Below are positions 51,301-64,000 of a DNA stretch of 64,000 nt, one piece after another. The notes under the pieces are model-generated. The model had not been told where the DNA came from. It saw only the letters and a program-made list of their open reading frames with translations, and made no database searches. The stretch is from Theobroma cacao (taxonomy: Eukaryota > Streptophyta > Magnoliopsida > Malvales > Malvaceae). Made by a program: the position numbers and the translations under genes. Each line of letters starts with the position of its first letter. The stretch's first letter is position 1. The stretch covers positions 8,667,313-8,731,312 of the forward strand of contig NC_030851.1 of NCBI RefSeq assembly GCF_000208745.1. The letters run 5' to 3'.

Positions 51301-54300
51301 AACTACATCTCCCAGTTAGATGGAGGCCACTGAGATGCAAGGTTTGTTTTTATTCAAATAAGCATGCAAGTCATCCCATATATAGTGTTTCTCTCCTTAT
51401 TTGAAGGAAGGGAAGTAGGGTGAGTTTTACTAATGAAAGAATTTTAAATTCGGATCGGTGTACCTAGTTCAATGAGACTTTTAGCACTTGTTTTCTATGT
51501 ATAATGGCTAATCTATTTGTAGTTCTATGCATGTATCATTTGCTTTTTTATGGTTGTTATCTTCTTGTTTGCACTTAATTCAGTTGAAGATGCTGTGGTC
51601 TCCTTTTGCAGTGACAGAAACCGAAAGAAGAAACAACACTTGGATGGACAAAGTGATTTTTCTGAAAGTTTGAAAATTTCGAACAAGATTGAAGATCTGG
51701 TTATAGAAGGGAGAAACATATCCTCTACTCCCAAAAATATTCTTGAGGATCAGGTTTAATGATTTTGGTCTAAACTTAATTTTGGTTTATCGTTTTCCCA
51801 CTGTCCGATCTATTGACACCCCCCCTGCTCCCCCTTCTTTTCATTTTTTTTAACTATGTGCAGTTGAAAGAAGTTCACTTGGATATTAACACACTTATTC
51901 ATCACAAGCACAAATTAGAGGTCAGTTAATTTTTACCTACTTAACAAAACAAAAAAAGTGAATCTTTACCTAGCTGCTTTGCTTATTGGTTGCAGTCATG
52001 ATGGGTTTTTGCTAGTAAGCATGTGGACACATATGCTCAATTGCATCCATGCATGTGAATGGGCATACACCTTCACATGTGACAATGAAGCTTTGTCTCA
52101 TTAATTTTTACCTTTTATGTTCTAACTTGCTAATATAGATTTTATTTGTTTACTCCATGAAGGACTTGATTCATCTGTGGAAAATTGTTTGGCCTGTACT
52201 TCGAATCTGGAAACTGCAGAATCGAAATAATCAAGTTTTATTTTGCTTGTTTGCTTCATTCTGCCCCCCACCTTTTTTTAGTCAAATGGTTGGCCTCAAC
52301 ACCCCCCATTTCTTTGGCCTCCTGAAAAGTAATAGATTGGACTTTTTATAGCATGTCAATATCGTTAAGACCTGATATATCAACATAATTGCATAGATTT
52401 CTCTGCAGGCATTGATTTGTTTTATTGAGAAATAGATCTTCAATGTATTTTGTAAAGGAAGAGGGCATACATGACCAAGAAAAGGCAACTAGAATAGTAT
52501 TTTAATCTTCTTGATTATTAATTATTTCAGTAGCCAGCTCCAGACGGTCAGGTTGAACAGCCAAGCTATTTAATGATGCTCAAAAGATGATCTGTCCTGT
52601 TTTGCCTTGTGATTGATATGATAATGGCTTTCTTCGCCCCTCTAAAATCAATAATTCTTTTTCATCTTTGGCATGTTTGAAAGATGGATTTTAGTTGTGT
52701 AATTTGATGCTTGATTCTACCATAGATCTTTGTGGAAGAGAAAATTCAAGAAGCAGGTACTCTTACTTCGCAAATTGAGGAGCTTCGTTCTCAATTAGAA
52801 AAGGAGAAAGAGGAGTGTAAAAGGTATTCAAGAGTCAGGACTGTAATGATAGAGACATGCTATGCTTAACTGTTCCTTGTGGATGGATGATCCCTCTCTT
52901 ACCCGTTTTCTATGAACTTTTAAATATTCAGGGTTACTTCAAGAATCAAGAAGTTTGTCAAAGCACACAATCGTTGCTCGCACATAGGAGATGAACTGAA
53001 GAGGTAAGTTTTTATTTTATAATATCATCTTAGTCTGATATGTTAGCTTAATTGCAATTGATGCATCATATCTTTTTTCTGATTCTGAAATTTGAAGTAG
53101 TGCTTGTTGATGTTTGGTAGGTTATATTGTTTATTTGTTTTTTATGTAATTTTGTAGATCTCAATCTCGTTTGGAGAAGTTGGCAGAACAGCTTGGCTTA
53201 AATATTTCTGGAACCAGTGGCAATGAAGAGAATTCCAACATCAACATTGTAAGTGATGGTGAGACTACTGGCTATCATATGTCCTATCCACAGAATGAGA
53301 TGAGGAGTAATTCTTCTCTGAGCAAGAAGAAGCTGTGTGCCAACCAGGACATCACTGAAGAGCCCATTCCTGATGGTACTTTGTTTGATATATCTGCATG
53401 TATTGTTGTGTGGAATTTAGAATCTACAAAAATTCAATTTCTTCTTAATCCCTGCAATGTGTATTACTTAATTATTTCCGTGTATATCGAAGTTGTAACT
53501 TTTAATTGTAGCCTGTAGGCCTCATATCTTAATTGAGATATAAATAGGATTTTTATCTGAAAATTAATGTGAGCTGACCTTATAAATATCCTTCATGGAA
53601 GAATTGGAAGACACATGCATGTAGAACTCTAACTGACTTATATGATGACATGACCAGTAAATCATAGGAAAAAGTCCTCTATTACTACTGTTTTGCTCTT
53701 AAGCTGAAGTTGTTTTGAGCAATGCATTTGAAGTGCTAGCTTGTTCAAAGTGATGGAATATCGCTTATGCATGATAAGCTCAATGTTCTTTCAACATTAG
53801 GTTAGTAGTCAAATGTTCAATCTAATATCACTGTGTAAAATCATTTTTTCACGCTCATTTATTGCATGAGTATCCTTTTCTCTTGATTGGTTATTGGTAT
53901 AAAGAAAAGCATCAGTTAACCTGTCAATAGTTAAAGCTATCTATCATTCTGTGGTATTGGGTTACAGAATTGGTTGCAACAATTTTACCAGCCATGTACA
54001 TGTTGCCTCTTTTCCAACATCTGTTCAAGTTTATAGGAGATTTTATCTTATTTGGACTTATTGGAAAGGAGCCCTAACATTGCCTTGCTTCATTTTACTC
54101 AGTGATGCTAGTTTCCTAATATGTTGAATCCAAACTCTCGGTATATTCTAGAAACTAAAGTAGACCTTGATGGTTTTGCTAAATCTTTTACTATAGAGTA
54201 GTTACATGCTTTTTCCAAAACCTTTCAAAATCAATTTTATTTTCCCATTGTTTTTATGTGGGATATTATTTTTGCATTGTGTCTTCTATGCTGACCCATT

Positions 54301-55721
54301 TATTGTATTATTGCTGTTCTAATCTAAGGTAAAGGGCATGAGGCAGAAACTACCCGATTGGGAAAGCGGTCTCGATGGAGTGAACACCCTACTCAATCAA
54401 ATATAGACAAGGAAAATGGGTCACTGAACAATGGAAACAGCAGTCTTGTGCCCTTGGCTAGTACCGAGAAACTGAGGAGAGGAAAGAAAGTCGCAGTTAG
54501 CATGTCTATTGAAGATAAGGTGCTCTTTTCCTATTCAGCTATTTATCTATGTATGCGGCAGGGAATAATCACAAGGTTTCTTTTCCTTTTTTATCTTCTT
54601 ACAAGGTGTCTGCTTAAATGCAGTCTTAGCTGCACAGTTAAAACCTGTCTGACAGATGCCTGAATTATAATTTAATATTGCCTTTGTTAAGGGAAGTATA
54701 TGGTAAACAATAAATGATAAGAGTGCAAAAAACTGCTAAAAGAGAGGAAGACAGATTCAAATTTAGCTATGTGAGGTTATAGTCGATAACTTGTTGGTGA
54801 GGTCATATTTGATAACTTGTTGGTTGTATTTAATTTGTAACAATAAATTTTTGGCTGGAACAATTTTACTGTTCTCTTACAAGATAAATCATTGTGAATA
54901 TCTCTCATTCTTAAAGCTCCACCTCTTCCCTCTAGAGGAGGATTAGCATTTTGCCTAGATTTCTTTGGGAACTTCATCTATTTCTGAAACCAATTATTTT
55001 GCAATAATCTGTCTGTCAGACCAAGTAGAAAATTGCACAATGAAGGAACTGCACCCTATTTTTACATTACAACATGTGTATGCAAATGTTCCTGCTTATG
55101 CATGTGGATGAATGCAGGGAGGGGGGCACTAATAGGAACCTATTTAAGTAGAGAGTTTTGACCCTTTGCCATGTAATTTTGCAGTTGAAGAGTGCACATG
55201 CTGGTCTTTCATTGCCTTTAACAAGCATGGCTGCTAATGCAGTTGATGATGATGAAGTATTGGAAATTGACGAGGAGGAGAAGGTTGAGGTCTCAGGTTT
55301 GCCATTTTTACTTCCCCTGCCTCCACCAATCCTCCAAAATAGTTACTCAGAGGTTAGTTAAATTTTATTGCGCATTGCCTATTCTGCCTATGGATTTTAC
55401 ACCACGTGCTTAGTATTTTACTCTTGTTATCATAACCTTCCTCTTTTTATTGGATAATTGAAAATTTTAACTCCCATTTTCTGCAAAGTTCCATGTTAAC
55501 TGGAGTACAGGAAATCTGCTTTAAGCCTTAATCTGATAGTGGCACTCTTGTTATTGTTCTTATCAAGAACCTCGAGTTATTGTTATTGTTGTTTTTTAAT
55601 TTTTATTTTTGGGGGGGCTCTGATATTGGATGCCTGTGACATGCAGTATGAGGATAAAGATCAGAATGTAGATATTGACGAGGGACTGGAGGAAGCGATG
55701 GTGCATGTGGATATCCTTTGA
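48373..55721 (+). CDS. CCCH zinc-finger protein with coiled coil (plant C3H13-like)
   Basis: Eleven coding exons: 48373-48499, 50242-50352, 50649-50682, 51612-51753, 51864-51920, 52726-52823, 52932-53003, 53158-53375, 54329-54519, 55185-55352 and 55647-55721, giving 430 residues; all introns GT-AG. A single CCCH finger near the N-terminus (CILYQRGRCSRQSCSFAH, spacing C-x7-C-x4-C-x3-H) is preceded by LFKTKM. An Arg/Asp-rich segment, a coiled coil (exons 6-8, with IEELRSQLEKEKEECK) and an acidic C-terminus follow. The finger suggests RNA binding in the nucleus. I recall similar plant proteins listed as CCCH domain protein 13; function is not known to me. The first codon is the only ATG in frame with the finger. 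Confidence 0.85.
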
Positions 55722-55832
55722 TATTTGAATTGGTTGCTGTAGCTTTATACTATATTGCTGGCTGGTATCTTTCCTATTAGGTTCACTTCAGAGTCGGTGG
55801 AACCAGATATTTTCGAGTTCCAATGTCAATGT

Positions 55833-55860
55833 GTATATATATATATATATCTCTCTCTCT
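55833..55860. repeat. (TA)n(TC)n compound microsatellite
   Basis: TA repeats followed directly by five TC units, in the 3' flank of the CCCH gene. It is a likely polymorphic locus. Confidence 0.85.
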
Positions 55861-56180
55861 GAATTATGTTAAAGCTGCGATTTGCTTTTGCTTTTACTTT
55901 TGTTCTTTTATCCAATTTCATGAGGAGGCATGAGCTTGATAGAATTTAAAATCAAATAACTTGAGCTGTGAAGAAATTGGGTGGAGTCAAAAGCTTTAGC
56001 GAAGCGTCTGTATGATTCCTAGTATTAATTTTAGGGCAAACAAAGAACTTGTACGTTATTTGTAAAACAAGTAAGACTTTAGACAATGTCAGAGGAAATT
56101 GAAGCCCTTCTAACATCACAAAACCAAAGCGGTCGACAAAGAATACTGTGGCTATTAAGAAATTTGCGGCTATTATGCCA

Positions 56181-56188
56181 TATAAATA
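56181..56188 (+). promoter_or_regulatory. TATA box of the RTM2-like gene
   Basis: TATAAATA, 109 bases upstream of the ATG at 56297, predicting a 5' UTR of about 80 bases. The 575-base spacer from the CCCH stop holds this promoter and that gene's 3' UTR. Confidence 0.5.
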
Positions 56189-56296
56189 TGTAGAAATCGT
56201 ACGCGAAGAATCACATTTCCATCCAAAGGCATCAATTCGAAAATCCCAAAGCATCAGTTCCTACGTAGTAAACAAACCGAACAAGCTATAGAGAAA

Positions 56297-57456
56297 ATGG
56301 CGGGGAGAACACGAACTAACTTGTCTGTTACTGTTTTTGAGGATTTCCAGCCCATATGGGAACAGAAGGAAGAGCAAGCAGCAAATATTCTACTTGTTCA
56401 TCTTCCAGGTTTGTTCTGAAACATGTTGTTTTGTATTGAATAATTTTTACAGGGAAACAAGTTTTCCGGTGTGATTTATTTGTCTTTGTTTTCCATTTTA
56501 CAGGTTTTGACAAGGAGCAAATTATCGTCACCTATGTTGACTCCTCCCGTACGATCAAATTGCAGGCAGAACGATCACTTGAGAAGAACAAACGAAGTCG
56601 TGTCAACCAGGCCTTGCCTGTTCCACAAAACTGTGTCGTAGGTAAAATTCAAGGCAGTTTTCGGAATGGCGTTCTTACCATCACAATGCCAAAGCAGACA
56701 ATTACTCAACCCAGTTCTGTAGACGATGCAAAAACCACCAAAGAAACTACACCTCCAAAGGCCACCAGGGACCAAAAGGCCATGAAGGACCCAAAAGAAA
56801 CTACTGCTCCCAAACCTGCGTCAACTTCAACATCTGGTTTTGAAAAACCAAGAGACGAAAAATCACCGCCTCCGCAAACCCCGCAAAAAGCCAAAACCGA
56901 GCCTAAAACACCGAAGGGTCCTAAAATTATTCCTTCAAGAGCTGCTCCGAGTCCATCCACTCTGGGTGAAAGACAGGCTAATGGGAAGAAGGTCGATACT
57001 TTGCAGCCTTCGAAGCAACAAGAAGAAACACAAAAGCAAGTTGCTCCGACTGCAACTACCACAAAGCAGCCCGAAGAAAAGAGTGCTGCAGGCTCTACAG
57101 CTGAAATGGTTGAGAAAACGGGGGAAAGTAAAATTGGGTTACCGAAAGTGGCCAAAGAAAAGAAAGATTCTGCCATGTCCGGAAGCAATATTCCGAAGCT
57201 TTCGTTGAAAAAGAAGAAAGATAATAAAGGTGCTGGTGTGGTGGAAGGGAAGGCCAAGGAGGGTGGTAGCTTCATGGCAAAAGCCAAGGAAATGAAAGGT
57301 ATGGACACCCTAATGAAGAGCGTAAAGAGACTTGCCACGGAGGATTATGAAGAGAGGCAGATGCTGATTAATATAGGGGTCTCTGTTTTGGTGATTGTAG
57401 CACTTGGGGCCTACATCACCTATGCCTATCGCTCATCTGGAAAATCCAAGCGCTAG
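56297..57456 (+). CDS. RTM2-like protein: Hsp20/alpha-crystallin domain with C-terminal membrane anchor
   Basis: Two exons, 56297-56408 and 56504-57456, give 354 residues; the GT-AG intron is in phase 1, inside LPG|FDKEQI of the alpha-crystallin fold. Residues 10-105 form the Hsp20-like domain, ending [15 protein letters not shown] long low-complexity Lys/Pro/Thr/Glu region follows, then one transmembrane segment near residues 326-347 ([20 protein letters not shown]) and a basic tail. This layout is that of RESTRICTED TEV MOVEMENT 2, a phloem protein of Arabidopsis that limits long-distance potyvirus spread. Most plants carry several RTM2-like genes of unknown role, so antiviral function here is not implied. 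Confidence 0.85.
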
Positions 57457-59239
57457 TGCTACGTAGATAAAGGGTTTCTGATCAATGCATCCATGTACTT
57501 TTAAGGAATCTGTCTTACATTTTTATATACCATTATTCCTTAAACATCTTAATTTGATTCTTTTCTCTTCAATTTCAATAAAGTTTTTTATAGGGACACG
57601 GATGCTTATCTGGGTAAAAGTCGAATGTATTATCCTTCCAAGCTAGCTAGGCATGGGATAGGCACCCGTAAGGGCGGAGTTAGCCAAATTTTATTGAGAG
57701 GGGAGGAGATAAATACAGTTGAATAAGAGTTAAAAATTTTAAAAAATTAATATGTTAATTCGATCAATAATAAAAATATTGATAATAAAATATAAAATTA
57801 AAAATATGATTATTTTCAAATAGTATCAAATTTTTTTTTATATCTAAAGTAGTAAGTCAATAAACTTACAAAATGTTTCTATTAAGCCAATAAATATAAT
57901 AAAGTAAAGAAAAAATTTTATTCACCAACATTCAATACGAGATTACTACTAAATCAACAACTAAATATATTTCTTTCTATTGACCAACTAACATACATCA
58001 ATTAAACAGCTTTTCAACAATTAAACAAACTAAATACATACAACATCATATCACAACTAACATTTTTACAACAAGTCGATTGCATGCTCAAATTTTTGAC
58101 AATGTTCCATTGTAGTCTCAACTTCAATTTGCATTTAACTTTTGATTTTTAATATATTTCTTCTCATGTCAATATCTTCATATTGTTGGAATGCACATTG
58201 CCATTAACCATGTTTGGATGCCATCTTTGAAAAAAATTCACATTTTCTCTCTTCACAAATAAAATAGAGTTTTATATATATAAATTCTGATGTTCTAACA
58301 GCAGTTATTGGACTATATTGACAATATTTGTTTTGGAATTGAAACTCATAGTCTAGTGTATTATTGCTTGAAAAAGTGTTGAATGTTTTCTTTAGAAAAT
58401 AAAATTTATAAATAAGATTTATATTATCAAAAATATAAATAAAAATAAGGAAAATACCTAAGATAGAAGACAACTAAGCTTCAAAATCATATACGTTTTG
58501 AACTCGCTTTAAAGCAACCAAACTTCATTTTCTAACAATCAAAGCAAGCATCCAAAACCTTTTAAGAGTTGGGAAAGCTAAAAATTGAAAACAAGAAAGA
58601 AAGCAACGAAATCTCTTTATTTAGCTTGTTTAGATTTTGGGTTTGAAGTGTTAAATCTATCCATGTTACTTCTTTGATCGTTATTTTTTTAAAAAAAATT
58701 ATTTCTTTGATCGTTATTAAATAAATAAAAACATATTATTGAAGATAGAATGCCTATTTTTAATACTAATAGACTAAAAATGAATTAAGGTGAATGCGCC
58801 TTTCTACTTGCTATATCTACAATCACTGTTGAGTTACATTCTCAAAAGAGTTACTTCCTCCGCACAATTCCAAAAAGCCAATCTAAACCTTTCCAACCAT
58901 TAAGGCCGCTATGTAAGGAAAAAGTTTTTAAGTTTCTTGGCTTCACTACACGCAGAAGAATCAATGGACAGAACAAGAAAAATCAAGATACAGCCTAGCC
59001 CAGTACCTTCGGTACTTTCATGTTATATTAAAATTAATTGAAAGAAACGGTAGAAAACTGGTTTTAAAATACAGCTTCAGTTGATCTCTGAGCATCTCCC
59101 ATTCTAAAGACATCAATCTAAAGAGGACCAGCTCCCTCGATGGCTTCATGTACTGAATATTTCTCATAGCCATGCTTATAGCCTTTGTTATGTAGTGCTA
59201 TAAACCAGCCACTTCATTGGCATTTTGGCAATGTGATGA
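57457..59239. other. Intergenic, AT-rich, between convergent RTM2-like and ATXR2 genes
   Basis: After about 150 bases of 3' UTR the sequence is AT-rich with short repeats, for example TTTCTTTGATCGTTATT twice near 58667 and 58701. No coding frame with a recognisable domain is present. The last 200 bases are probably 3' UTR of ATXR2. Confidence 0.45.
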
Positions 59240-62200
59240 CTAGGGTTCTTCCTCCAAGCACCTGGTGCACCTGCACCTAAAACCATAATCTGCAAGTAGT
59301 GCTTGTCTCTCTTCAAATGGAAGGTCCTCGTCTATGTATGAAATCGTCACCTGAAAATGCCATTCATGCCATTTTTGTTCTCATTAAGATTTTACAGCCA
59401 ACTCTTAATTTTTTTTTTGAAAATTAAGCTAACTCTTAATTAACAAACCAAGAAACGAATATATACCTCTTCTCCCTTGCAAATAGGCCTGAGTGCAATA
59501 ATTGTTGCTTGGCCGTCTCTATCCTGAAATTGGAAATATAAACAAAGATAAGGGTCCAATGCATGAAGCAATTTCGTACAAAAAAGAAGCACAAACCTAC
59601 ATGTGTCTGTGTAAAGAATGAATAAACTGAACCTACACGTTCACTGACAACCAGAACAAGCGTTGTAGATTTTTCTATATATTATTATAAGATGAACGTA
59701 CCTCCTCTCTTTTGAATGCTTTTGCATTAGGACAACAAGAATGGTTCATGCAACTCTGCAAAGGAAAGAATGCAGTACCTAAAGAAAATTTTAAAAGTAA
59801 ACAATTAATCACTACATAATTATATACAGATGGCATAAAAAAATAATATGTCAGATGCAGAAATTTCTACCCATAGGCAGGTATAAACATTCTCTGATAA
59901 AGAATTACTTGCATGCATCAACGAACAATAGAATTCAGCTAAAAGGGACACCAACAACAAAACAGGAAGCATGAGAAACCAGCAGCATTATTCAGTATCT
60001 TATGAGGGACACCCACTTTAGCTGTATTAGTATGATAGCTTATTCTGCTAGTATTTAAATAGTAAAATGAAAAAACAAATTCTGCCCATATAAATTATAC
60101 CTTGGCAACAAACAGAATAGTCATCACCAAGAGCATCTAGATATGGTTGTGTAATTCTCTCAGCTTCTTTCTGCCATGAATGAGATAGGAAATGGCACCA
60201 GAAATTTATATTGCACAGAAAATTATTACTTTGAAAAACAAGGGCATGTGTTCTAACCTTTTCAGGATATGTAAGATCATCAATGTACAAAAAATAATCC
60301 TCCACTGGAGATGGTACAACCAGATCACTGTTACAGATGGAACTCCAAATCATTACTTAAAAGCCCCAAGCAAATAAGAAATATAATTAACATGCAACAT
60401 AATCCATGTTATGAAGCATAAATGCAAGTTTATTTCCAAGGCTAAACCACACTACCACTGCTATACTATTACTCTGCACAAACTCTGCAATAAAAAAAAG
60501 TGAAACAGGTGATATGGAACTTACAGATTATTGAGCTCGAACATGCCAATAATATGCCCATAGATTTCAAGGGAGAATACTTGGGAAGGTTAAGGACTTG
60601 ATTTTATAAACTTTATGTAAGAGCAACATTACTTGGGACATAACTATAGCAATTGCATTAATGCACATGGATAGGATACATGGCTCACATTCCTTGTCAA
60701 AAATGGCTTCCTTGAGGAAATGAAGTGACTGAAAATGTTCAAAATAACCTGTCAAGATATGCCTTTAAAGAGCACAAATAATTAGAAAGACTACTAAATC
60801 TGCCTTTTCTTTTCATGTTACATGCACACCTATAAAGGGAAATCTTACCGTGAATGCAAGCTCCCTTATCTGCATCCTAAATGTGGCTTCATCAGATCCA
60901 TCAATGTCACCTGGCAATGCAATACAGTCCCACCACCTATGGTGTAGAAAAAGTCAGTGATCCTCTTTACGTACAAAGTATTAAAATGCATTGCAATCCA
61001 TACACCAATCCTTTTTTCTGTAGAAAAAAATATAAAGAATTGAGATATTGAAATAATGGGCAACAGGCCAAACATCAGAATGCGTCGTGTGACACTGACA
61101 TAACATGTATAAAGGTCTAGAGTTAACATATATTCATTTGAGAGAAATGAATCATGCTCCAAATACATAAACCTCCCTGGGGAGATGCTTAGTCCCGATG
61201 TTATAAATCCAAGGTACCAAAATTGGTAGGAAGCTTTTCCTAGGCATTATATAGGTACACGATGCCAAAGATAGTTACCTTCTCTTATGTCCAATTGATA
61301 TTGGCTTCCATGCCTCCACAAGTAACGATAGATCAGAAGTTCCTAAGATACTTGGTGCAGTATTCTCCTGTTTTTTTAGATGAGAGGCTTTCACCTTCCG
61401 ATACCTTAAAATGGTGAAAGAAATTGCCTGAAAATGGAAGCCAAGGAAATATTTCCAAAGATGCGCAAGATAAAGTGAACATGTTAAGCACCCTACTTGG
61501 TACTCCAATGACAGAAATGTATGATGTATGAATGATGCATACCAAAACCTAAAGATAAAATGGAAAAGTTAACAGCAGTAGTACCTTGGCAGCAAGGAGG
61601 AAAATGTCATTTGTTTCTGAGAAAGTTAAAAAGAAGAAAACAAGTTATAGACAGGATAATGGGGAATGAAGGTAACAAATAACATAAGGAAATGGAAAGT
61701 TCCCAAGGAAAAGACATAATTGTCTTAGCATTAATAACATATAGTGTCAAAGATTTACCATTGGCATGCTGTATGAATTTTAAAAGTGCCTCTCTGGAGA
61801 GGGACTCTGATTTCTCCCCAGTGCAAAGTAAAGAATGAAACGACTCCCAATCAGCTTCCGCACACGATTTGCTACATCATTTTAAAAAATTGATATCTAT
61901 TAAAAATTAAAAATGTTAGTGACCAAAAAAAAAAAAAAAGGAAAAAGGCAACTTTCCCATACCTACAATAAAAAGCTTCTTCGCATCCTCCGGGGCATGA
62001 AACAACAGAAGGCAAGGGAAACTTGTTCGAGTAAGGCAATGACAATTCACCATTCATTAACGCTTCCAGGGCCATTTTAGGCAAAGAATTAGTACTAATG
62101 GAACTGCTGGAAGCTCCATTTTCAGAATTATGGTGATTTTCAACATAATGATTGTCTTGGTCTTCATCGGATAAATCGTTTTCACATCCATGATGTTGAG

Positions 62201-62824
62201 AAACTCCTAGAGTTTTCAAATACAGTTTCCGCCCGATTTGTTGCTCTATTGAACCGATGAATTTGAAACAATAACTGCAAACTAAACAGTCAATCTGCAA
62301 ATTGGAAAAGAGAAAGAATGGTACGCCATCAAACAGGAATTTCCTCAAAAACAAATGTAAGTAATATATTAAAATGACCTTGTTTGAAGGATGCTGAGCC
62401 CCAACAAGCATTTGATCCTTTAAGATAAGTTGTTCCTCCTCAAAGTCCGTTTCAGCAAATACACCTACGGAACAAATTACTCCATTATGACTTCATACGT
62501 TTACAAAATGTACTAATTAATGGAAAGATAATATAACAAAAATTTGTACCTTTTCCAAATTCGCCGTCTTGTTTCACTTTGATGCCATGGCATTGCCGTT
62601 TTGAAATAAGCCGCTCGAAATACTCCTGCGTTTCATAAGGTACACAAACGAAAATGGTTTTTTTTTTTTTTTCTTTTTCAAGGGGTTGAGTAAGTCAGAA
62701 GAGAAGAAGGAAAAAGGAAAAGGGTAGAGAGAGTGCCTGCCTGAATATGGAGAGGAGAGGGAGGCTGGAGAAGAGCGGAGATTTGATGAGAGCAGCGTTG
62801 ATCGATTGGGCAAATGGATTCCAT
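59240..62824 (-). CDS. ATXR2: SET-domain histone-lysine methyltransferase ATXR2
   Basis: Fifteen exons on the minus strand: 62824-62741, 62625-62550, 62464-62379, 62294-61963, 61871-61759, 61616-61585, 61427-61279, 60936-60849, 60728-60680, 60579-60525, 60327-60258, 60170-60101, 59778-59702, 59523-59467 and 59350-59240. They join without frame breaks into 482 residues, close to the Arabidopsis protein. The first intron has a GC donor (CAG|GCAGGC). The SET domain is split by a Cys-rich insert (CPGGCEEAFYCSKSC...DWESFHSLLC), as in SMYD-type enzymes. NHSCCPN and the closing CRCTRC bind cofactor and zinc. Arabidopsis ATXR2 is reported to deposit H3K36me3 at auxin-response targets during callus formation; that role is carried over by homology. 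Confidence 0.92.
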
Positions 62825-64000
62825 TGCTTTGCTCTGCTGCTGCCGACTGCTACCTCAACTTCTAACAACTAGAAGAAGCAGACGATTCAACCCAGGGCTG
62901 GTTTTATATTTGCCGGCGCCACGGAATCAAGTGCGTGACTACCGTGGTCTTATTACTTTTGTTTTTTCTTCTATTTCAATTTTGAAGTTTTTTTTTTAAA
63001 AAATCCTGCATCAATTAATAGATTAAATTTTTATATGCAATCGAATTATTTTCAAACTTGAATAGCGTAATAATAAGAAACCAATCTATAATTGATTACC
63101 ATCTTTTAATTGAATAAATTGATACTGGTCAACATTTGTTTGACCCAGGGTTTGATAACTTTAAATATGCATGACTTATATTATGAGATCTAACACATTT
63201 ATTTTTTCTGATTTGAATAACTAAAACTAAACAATCTATCTATTGAAGATTTGATCGAAAAGAATGTGTCGCATGTAGAGTGGCCAGAATGCTTTCCTAA
63301 TTGTCGGAGTTTTGAAATTCTTGTATGTTATAGTTATTAGCATTTGGCTGTATGCTAAGTCTGTCATACTGAATTTTGCAGTTTCCGTTTTTCCCAATAA
63401 CGGGGAGTTATTCATGAACCACCATATTCCTAGAAAATACATGGCCTTCAAATTCCATGTTCGCCAATTTTAGTATCTAATTGCGTGTCACCATCTCATC
63501 CAAATCAATCGATTAAACAAATAATCCGAATCATTTTGGAACTATTCCAAGACCAAGAACAATTCACAAAAGAAACAGTTAGGTTTAGGTTGAATTCTTT
63601 TTTCTTATCGCTTCAGACCCAAGGCCTTATATCAACGGATAGGAACACGAGCAAAGTAATTCTCACAAAGCACAGGAGCTGTCTGAACGTCCCTCCACCC
63701 AAAAACTAACTTTACGGGATTATCATTTAACATTTCCTTATTTATCACTTTAACCAGTGCCACTGGTACTGCTTTCCCATCATTTAAAGCTGTTTCATGC
63801 AACACTACCCTATACAAAATTAAAACATGGCGAACTTAGTGAAGCAACACAATTTTTTTTTTTTTTTTAAAAGTTCAGTGGAGCAACGATTATTTTTTAT
63901 GATTGCATATCCTTCGACTAACATAAATTACAAAATATTTTTGCATGGAGTTTCTCCAGTTCAAAAAAGTTCAAATGTGAACCCTATTTCACAAATTCCA
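62825..64000. other. Upstream region of ATXR2 and unassigned flank
   Basis: The first 150 bases are GC-richer and should be the 5' UTR and promoter of ATXR2. Beyond 63000 the sequence is AT-rich. A plus-strand frame at 63485-63706 and minus-strand frames at 63236-63451 and 63632-63817 are short and match nothing I know. No gene is called. Confidence 0.4.

Noticed and set aside
56706..57338. A 210-codon open frame on the minus strand, opposite the RTM2-like gene
   Set aside because: It is the shadow of the Lys/Pro-rich linker of the real gene; its composition (Phe, Leu, Gly runs) matches no family, and no promoter or splice support was seen.
63485..63709. A 74-codon plus-strand frame as a gene start
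   Set aside because: It has no recognisable domain or clear promoter, and is too short to call.

Overview
The window is nuclear DNA of a flowering plant, most likely a eudicot. The genes have short exons, AT-rich introns and plant-specific families: a DUF26 receptor kinase, DUF604 glycosyltransferases, ATXR2 and an RTM2-like protein. Between them lie large AT-rich intergenic stretches full of degraded plant transposons. I cannot name the species. No tRNA, rRNA, CRISPR or bacterial-style feature was seen.

Layout. 1-2232 (minus) is the 5' end of a decayed endogenous pararetrovirus: TATA box, tRNA-Met primer site, movement-protein remnant with five stops, then scrambled downstream coding sequence running off the window. 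3124-9885 (plus) is a seven-exon gene for a secreted multi-thioredoxin protein with a C-terminal AlgH/UPF0301 (DUF179) domain. 11220-14245 (minus) is a DUF26 receptor kinase broken by a stop and a 1-base deletion in the kinase core. 16740-18406 and 20523-22996 (both minus) are tandem DUF604 (GT31 fringe-like) glycosyltransferases with the same exon plan. 24951-28053 (minus) is an eight-exon TraB-domain, tail-anchored protein whose upstream region is repeated 2.3 kb away.

From about 28.1 to 47.7 kb there is no host gene, only a nested transposon block. It holds a foldback repeat split by a 2.5-kb solo LTR (TG...CA, 5-bp duplication ACCAC), a LINE split by a 2.2-kb insertion that itself carries a hAT-type MITE, a decayed two-gene PIF/Harbinger element, an inverted second copy of the LTR family, and a second LINE tail.

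Genes resume with a CCCH zinc-finger protein (48373-55721, plus, 11 coding exons, spliced upstream ORF), an RTM2-like small-heat-shock/membrane-anchor protein (56297-57456, plus) and the SET-domain methyltransferase ATXR2 (59240-62824, minus, 15 exons). The genes are independent units; only the DUF604 pair is related by duplication. All exon joins were worked out by hand from splice signals, reading frame and remembered family features, and every join restores one continuous frame.
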